DNA of 64,000 bases from Owenia fusiformis (lineage: Eukaryota; Annelida; Polychaeta; Sabellida; Oweniidae), in NCBI GenBank assembly GCA_903813345.2, contig CAIIXF020000012.1:434001-498000 (forward strand), read 5' to 3'. This document shows, in pieces, positions 23,301 through 32,300 of this stretch. The notes beneath the pieces are model-generated. The model was not told where the DNA came from. It saw only the letters and a program-made list of their open reading frames with translations, and made no database searches. A program made the translations under genes and the position numbers. Each line of letters begins with the position of its first letter. Positions within the stretch are counted from its first letter, which is position 1.

Positions 23301-26300
23301 GTTACCATAATCTTTTCCCATAACTTCATGAAGGTCGTCATCAGCGTCAGGCCCCTATGGTTGTCCTTCTCCAAAATATCCTTGTTTCCTCCTTTAAAGA
23401 TGGGGATTAGTACACCAAGTTTAAAGCTATCTGGGATGTGCTCCAGTCTTATTATATGGTTGTACAATGCTACAAGTATATTGGCAAGTGCGTCTCCACC
23501 AAAGCGTAAATGTTCAGTGCTGATTTCATCCCACCCTGTAGCCTTGTTTCGAGAGAGGTTGTTAATTAAAGTAGTCATCTCTTTGTAGTTTATAGGATCA
23601 TTTAACGCTTCATCATCATTGTTAAAACTGTCCTGCAGCATTTCTACTATTCTTGTGTTAATCACATGTTCATGATTACTGTCAAAATTATCATTTGGCT
23701 TTATTGACATTAATGTTTTAAAATAATTCATCCATTCACTCCGGATCTCATCAGTCTGTGTTAAGATTATTCCGTCCTTATTACGTATAGAATAGCTACT
23801 ATTACTCCGATTCCTCCGTCTCTTAACAATAAACCAAAATTGCTTCAAGCTTATCTCTCCCGCTCTGTCGATTTCCTCCTGACATTCCATCTCATACTTG
23901 TACTCAGCACGACGGATTTCCCGCCTGAATTGGCGCTTTGCAGTCTTATAGCGAATCCAGTGCTCATTCTCTTTGTTCCTTGGTCTTCCATTCAACTTCC
24001 ACATCTTGAATGCTGACTTCTTGTCTGTAGATAACTGGCTCAGTGTATCAGACCAGTATGGCTTTAAGTGCTTCTTGAAAGACCTTCTAGGTATAGCATC
24101 AGCTGACACAGACTTTAAAACATCAGTCAGTTCATCAAACAGGGAATCAAGTAGTTCAGGCGTTACCTCAGACTTACTATTAATTAGCTTATCAGAGAGG
24201 GGTTTAAGAGATAGTGTCAAGGGAGCTGTATACCTCTCATAAAGCGCATTTGCATCAAGCTTATCCCATGCTAGCTTCACTGGGTTACAATTGTCAGAGG
24301 AGGGTGTGATTGGCACTAAGGTAGATGTTTCTAGTACGACCTGCAAGGGTAAATGGTCAGAATTATTTATCAATTCATCATCAATCACTTTTACAGTTTT
24401 AACTTTCTGAGCATATTCTTCTGAAACAAGGCAGTGATCAATATAAGATCTTCCTACATTTTCTCTATAATATGTATACTCTGGGCCAGAACCCTTATCT
24501 GTTAAGTCAATCACATTTAAACTACATCGAATACACATATCATTTAACAATACACCGTTACTGTTCATCTTACCAGCACCTCGACAAATAGGTACAAGAT
24601 ATATTTGTTGTATTTTCTGTACTCGGATACATATCCTTTAAACAGGGCAAAGCCATAAAGACTGTGGTAGAGTCTGGTAATATATTTGTTGTATTTTCTG
24701 AACTCGGATACATGGCCTTCTAACAGGGCAAAGGCGTCAAGACTGTGGCAGAGTCTGGTACGATATATTTGTTGTATTTTCTGTACTCGGATACATAGCC
24801 TTCAAACAGGGCAAGGCCATAAAGACTCTGGTAGAGTCTGGTAAATTATTTTTGTCGTATTTATGTTCTTTGATAAATGGCCTTCAGACCGGACAGAGCC
24901 ATAAAGACTGTGGGAGAGTCTGGTAAGTTATATTTGTTGTATTTTCTGTACTCGGATACATAGCCTCCAAACAGGGCAAGGCTATAAAGACTGTGGGAGA
25001 GTCTGGTAAGTTATATTTGTCATATTTTCTGTGCTTGGATACATAGCCTTCAGACAGGACAGAGCCATAAAGACTGTGGTAAAGTCTGGTAAGATGTATT
25101 TGTTGTATTTTATGTTCTTTGATAAATGGCCTCCAGACTGGGCAAAGTCATCAAGACTGTGGCAGATCCTGGTAAGATATATAATTTGCTGTTATACATT
25201 CCAAGTGTAGAAGGCACAGAGAGATTAACATACATATATACACAACATAAGGTTTGAAAGACTCCGATTTTCCATGACCGCGATCAAGGTGTCTTTGTTT
25301 ATGTTTTGGTAACAGAGTGACAACTTTAATGGTAAACAAGTGACCATTGTTCATATTGTCGCTGGGATATCACTTTTATTTTCTGATTGATAGGTCCTGG
25401 ACTTGTCTTCATAGCATACCCGGAAGCTCTTGCAACTTTAGATGGCGCTGTATTCTGGTCGTTCATATTCTTTACTATGCTTATTATGCTCGGGCTTGAC
25501 ACAACCGTAAGTGTTATGTTAACTTATTTTGCCAGGTACTAAAGCCATCGCAAAGTTGTATTAACTTATTTCCAATTTTGGAAAAAGCATACATTTTTAT
25601 TTGCACATAATATAGTTTTCTAGAATTGCAGCCAAAGCGACCACCGAAAGCAAAATATGGCAGGACCTATTATTATTTAATGTTTTAGTTTGGTGGGTTG
25701 GAAGCAATAATTACAGCCGTCCATGACGAGTACCCAGCTACTCTGAAGAGACGAGAACTGTTTGTTGCTGTCTTGATCGTGTTCATTTTCTTTGGTGCAC
25801 TTCCTACAACAACATATGTAAGTATAACCACCACAATATGACTTAAGATTAACACGCAGTGAGTCCCATCAAGGACTTGCCAGAAAACCTTCTCTAGTTC
25901 TCTTTCATCTCTATTGCACGGCGGTCACCAGGAAGTTTGGTACATCCGACATGTACAATTTAGTAGGGAATCTGTTCTATTACAGGGAGTCTCATCATGG
26001 ACTTTCTTGTGACTACCATGTAAGTCCCTTTCATCATTTTCCAGGGAGGTAATTATGTCATTCAGCTGCTGGACACACATGGGGCTCCAATTGCTCTTCT
26101 GTTCATCGTCTTTGTTGAGGCAGTTGCAGTTAACTGGTTCTATGGTATGTAGTTTTTTCGTTTTCTTCTGATTAAATCAAATATTCAATGAAAAGTTAAT
26201 AGGCCTAGTTCAGGTTAAAAAGATTTTTGCCGAATTTTCTTTACTTTGAATTGCATGTATTTCTCATTTTTGTTGCTTTTTAATTATCGTTGAATCTCTC

Positions 26301-29300
26301 TCTTTAAAATTGTTAATATCATTTTATACACGAGTTCATTGTACAGTAAAAAGGTTTACCATCTTGTAGATGGTAAATAAAATAACATATAGTACAGGGT
26401 GACACAAAAAGTCATCATAAAAAGTTGCAATCTCTATGAATTTTCTGAAGTAGACCCTTCGATCCACAAAAAATACTAAAGGTATTCCGAAAGTAAAAGA
26501 TGAAATCAGGTCTTTGTGTTACGATGGATGTAATTTAACCAGCTTTTCACATTTTCAAACCATGAATTCAACAGTTTAGACATTTCCAAACCATGAATTC
26601 AACAGTTAAGACATTTCCAAACGATGAATTCAACAGTTTAGACATTTCCAAACCGTGAATTTAACAGTTTAGACATTCCCAAACCATGAATTCAACAGTT
26701 AAGACATTTCCAAACCATGAATTGAACAGTTTAGACATTTTCAAACCATGAATTCAACAGTTTAGACATTTCCAAACCATGAATTCAACAGTTTAGAGAT
26801 TTTCAAACCATGAATTCAACAGTTTAGACATTTCCAAACCATGAATTCAACAGTTTAGACATTTCCAAACGATGAATTCAACAGTTCAGACATTTCAAAA
26901 CGATGAATTCAACAGTTTAGACATTTCCAAACCGTGAATTTAACAGTTTAGACATTCCCAAACCATGAATTCAACAGTTAAGACATTTCCAAACCATGAA
27001 TTCAACAGTTTAGATATTTCCAAACCATGAATTCAACAGTTTAGACATTTCTAAACCATGAATTCAACAGTTAAGACATTTTCTAACCATGAATTCAACA
27101 GTTTAGACATTTCCAAACCATGAATTCAACAGTTTAGACATTTACAAACCATGAATTCAACAATTTAGACATTTCCAAACGATGAATTCAACAGTTTAGA
27201 CATTTCCAAACGATGAATTGAACAGTTTAGACATTTCCAAACCGTGAATTTAACAGTTTAGACATTCCCAAACCATGAATTCAACAGTTTAGACATTCCC
27301 AAACAATGAATTCAACAGTTTACACATTCCCAAACCATGAACTCAACAGTTTAGACATCCCAAAACATGAATTCAACAGTTTAGACATTTCCAAACCATG
27401 AATTCAACAGTTTAGACATTTGCAAACCATGAATTCAACAGTTTAGACATTTCCAAACGATGAATTCAACAGTTTGGACATTTCCAAACCATGAATTCAA
27501 CAGTTTAAACATTTCCAAACGATGAATTCAACAGTTTAGACATTTCCAAACCATGAATTCAACAGTTTAGACATTTCCAAACCATGAATTCAACAGTTTA
27601 GACATTTCCAAACCGTGAATTTAACAGTTTAGACATTTGCAAACCATGAATTCAACAGTTTAGACATTTCCAAACGATGAATTCAACAGTTTAGACATTT
27701 CCAAACCGTGAATTCAACAATTTAGACATTCTCAAACCATGAATTCAACAGTTTAGACATTTCCAAACGATGAATTCAACAGTTTAGACATTTCCAAACC
27801 GTGAATTCAACAGTTTAGACATTTTCAAACAATGAATTCAACAGTTTAGACATTTTCAAACGATGAATTCAACAGTTTAGATATTTCCAAACCATAAATT
27901 CAACAGTTTAGACATTTCCAAACGATGAATTCAACAGTTTAGACATTTCTAAACCATGAATTCAACAGTTTAGACATTTCCAAACCATGAATTCAACAGT
28001 TTAGACATTTCCAAACCGTGAATTTAACAGTTTAGACATTTACAAACCATGAATTCAACAGTTTAGACATTTCCAAACGATGAATTCAACAGTTTAGACA
28101 TTTCCAAACCGTGAATTCAACAGTTTAGACATTCTCAAACCATGAATTCAACAGTTTAGACATTTCCAAACGATGAATTCAACAGTTTAGACATTCTCAA
28201 ACCATGAATTCAACAGTTTAGACATTTCAAATCCATGAATTCAACAGTTTATTCATTTCCAAACCGTGAATTTAACAGTTTAGACATTCTCAAACCATGA
28301 ATTCAACAGTTTAGACATTTCAAAACCATGAATTCAACAGTTTAGACATTTCCAAACCATGAATTCAACAGTTTAGACATTTTCAAACCATGAATTCAAC
28401 AGTTTAGACATTTCCAAACATGAATTCAACAGTTTAGACATTTCCAAACCATGAATTCAACAGTTAAGACATTTCCAAACCATGAATTCAACAGTTTAGA
28501 CATTTCCAAACGATGAATTCAACAGTTTGGACATTTCCAAACCATGAATTCAACAGTTTAGACATTTCCAAACGATGAATTCAACAGTTTAGATATTTCC
28601 AAACCATGAATTCAACAGTTAAGACATTTCCAAACCATGTATTCAACAGTTAAGACATTTCCAAACCATGAATTCAACAGTTTAGACATTTCCAAACGAT
28701 GAATTCAACAGTTTGGACATTTCCAAACCATGAATTCAACAGTTTAGACATTTCCAAACCATGAATTCAACAGTTAAGACATTTTCAAACCATGAATTCA
28801 ACAGTTAAGACATTTCCAAACCATGAATTCAACAGTTTAGACATTTCCAAACGATGAATTCAACAGTTTGGACATTTCCAAACCATGAATTCAACAGTTT
28901 AGACATTTCCAAACCATGAATTCAACAGTTTAGACATTTCCAAACCGTGGATTTAACAGTTTAGACATTTGCAAACCATGAATTCAACAGTTTAGACATT
29001 TCCAAACCATGAATTCAACAGTTTAGACATTTCCAAACATGAATTCAACAGTTTAGACATTTCCAAACCATGAATTCAACAGTTAAGACATTTCCAAACC
29101 ATGAATTCAACAGTTTAGACATTTCCAAACGATGAATTCAACAGTTTGGACATTTCCAAACCATGAATTCAACAGTTTAGACATTTCCAAACGATGAATT
29201 CAACAGTTTAGATATTTCCAAACCATGAATTCAACAGTTAAGACATTTCCAAACCATGTATTCAACAGTTAAGACATTTCCAAACCATGAATTCAACAGT

Positions 29301-32300
29301 TTAGACATTTCCAAACGATGAATTCAACAGTTTGGACATTTCCAAACCATGAATTCAACAGTTTAGACATTTCTAAACCATGAATTCAACAGTTAAGACA
29401 TTTCCAAACCATGAATTCAACAGTTAAGACATTTCCAAACCATGAATTCAACAGTTTAGACATTTCCAAACGATGAATTCAACAGTTTGGACATTTCCAA
29501 ACCATGAATTCAACAGTTTAGACATTTCCAAACCATGAATTCAACAGTTTAGACATTTCCAAACCGTGAATTTAACAGTTTAGACATTTGCAAACCATGA
29601 ATTCAACAGTTTAGACATTTCCAAACGATGAATTCAACAGTTTAGACATTTCCAAACCGTGAATTTAACAATTTAGACATTCTCAAACCATGAATTCAAC
29701 AGTTTAGACATTTCCAAACGATGAATTCAACAGTTTAGACATTCTCAAACCATGAATTCAACAGTTTAGACATTTCAAAACCATGAATTCAACAGTTTAG
29801 ACATTTCAAAACCGTGAATTGAACAGTTTAGACATTCTCAAACCATGAATTTAACAGTTTAGACATTTCAAAACCATGAATCAACAGTTTAGACATTTCC
29901 AAACCATGAATTCAACAGTTTAGACATTTCCAAACCATGAATTCAACAGTTTAGACATTTCCAAACCATGAATTCAACAGTTTAGACATTTCCAAACCAT
30001 GAATTCAACAGTTAAGACATTTCCAAACCATGAATTCAACAGTTTAGACATTTCCAAACGATGAATTCAACAGTTTGGACATTTCCAAACCATGAATTCA
30101 ACAGTTTAGACATTTCCAAACCATGAATTCAACAGTTTAGACATTTCCAAACGATGAATTCAACAGTTTAGATATTTCCAAACCATGAATTCAACAGTTT
30201 AGACATTTCCAAACCATGAATTCAACAGTTTAGACATTTCCAAAACCATGAATTCAACAGTTTGGACATTTCCAAACCATGAATTCAACAGTTTAGACAT
30301 TTCCAAACGATGAATTCAACAGTTTAGATATTTCCAAACCATGAATTCAACAGTTTAGACATTTCCAAACCATGAATTCAACAGGTTAGACATGACTTTA
30401 GTTGTATCAAACCTCAGATTGACGTATCAAAAGTGGAAACGCGTTTATCAATTTGTTGAATTTTTGTATCACTCTATACTAAACTAAACTTTTTGTTAGC
30501 TAAATGTATCAATGTAAGGACATTCTTACTTGATATTTTCTTAATGAGATTTAATCTTACTGGCCATCTCATTTAGGGGTACGTCGGTTTAGTGCTGATA
30601 TCAAAACGATGCTCGGGGCAGGACCAGGAATATTTTGGAAGATATGCTGGGCAGGAATTAGTCCTATATTTCTTTTCGTAAGTATCACATTTATTATGTA
30701 CCTTTTTATAGTGCAACCCAAAATAACAATGACACGTTTTAGAACCGAAGTGTAACCCAAAATAACAATGACACCTTTTAGAACCGAAGTGCAACCCAAA
30801 ATAAGAATGACACGTTTTTAGAACCAAAGTGTAACCCAAAATAACAATGACACGTTTTAGAACCAAAGTGTAACCCAAAATAACAATGACACGTTTTAGA
30901 ACCAAAATGCAACCAAACTAGCAATGACACGTTTTTGAACCAAAGTGTAACCCAAAATAACAATGACACGTTTCAAGAACCAAAGTGCAACCCAAAATAA
31001 CAATGACATGTTTTAGAACCAAAGTGTAACCCAAAATAACAATGACACGTTTTAGAACCAAAATGCAACCGAAAATAAGAATGACATGTTTTAGAACCAA
31101 AATGCAACCGAAATAACAATGGCACATTTAAGAACCGTACCAAATAGTTTGTTTTCATAAAGTCAAGTTAAAAATCAGAAACCCCAATTAATAATTGTTC
31201 ACATTCTCAAAGTAATATTTCAAATGTACATGATACAGGCTTCGGGATGTACACTTATAAATATATGAGCACAAGTGCCAAAGGGAAAGGACCAAAAGTT
31301 GTAATGGAACTTCGCAAGAAAAAGCAAACTCTAAGTGCATACCAGTCAAGAAAAACAAACCCCATATAGCCCAAAACAATGATCTCACGTGAAAAGAAAC
31401 AATGTCTAATACCCCCTTCCCCCCACCATTCAAGAACCAATATCACAATCCAAGACCAGAAGACCAAGGGACATTTCATTCATACTGAAGTCATTCCAAT
31501 ACATGTTGAAGAAAAATTGAAAAATTGATAACCAATACTCAACCTCAAAAATAGTTGTAGATACAAGTACTCGTACAAGATAGAGCATTCAGTCTCAAAT
31601 GATGTGGGATAGATAAAATCCAGTCTCCAAGTCCATAGACGTTTCATCCATTCACAAAAGCCGTCGCCATAATCCATAAAACACAATAATTCACAATGGT
31701 CATCAGGAGAAAACTATGGCTGGTTTCGATCCCTATTTCTCAACCATTAATGCCATAGCCGGGATCCACCTCAAAAGGTGCCAAGTGAAAATATTGTGAG
31801 TTCATTGTATATGTATTTTCAGTTCAGCGTATGTGTATTTTCTGTAATGTTTTCTTATAGATTCTCTTCATAATGTCATGTGTGGACTATAATCCAGATG
31901 AAATGGACAAGAACTATCAGTATCCACGCTGGGCTATAGCAATGGGATGGTTAGTTACGTGTTCTTCGATCATTTGCATACCGATATACCTCATTTACAA
32001 GTTCATAGCAACGGAAGGGTCCATAGCTCGTGTAAGTGTTATTGCAATGCTTAAACATTCCATGTAATTGTATATCTTAAGGTGGCTTATCCCCTTTTTT
32101 ACAAATGATAATTCTTGTGCAAGTTTGGTCAAATCATGGGAGTATGGGACATTTCCCTGTAACAATTTTTGGAAGAAATGTGTATAGTCATAGAGTAATA
32201 ATAATTAAAGTTATTAATTACTTTTCTATATTGATTAAGCAGATCAGCTTTGTATTCTACAGACGTTTTTCTATTAAGATCTAGGAGTACGTATTAATAT

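Noticed and set aside
23115-23588. 157-codon plus-strand ORF
   Set aside because: Antisense shadow of the LINE polyprotein.
26555-30390. 31-bp array as another splice-site-derived repeat
   Set aside because: It starts about 400 bp after the exon-12 donor and its unit resembles no exon edge.
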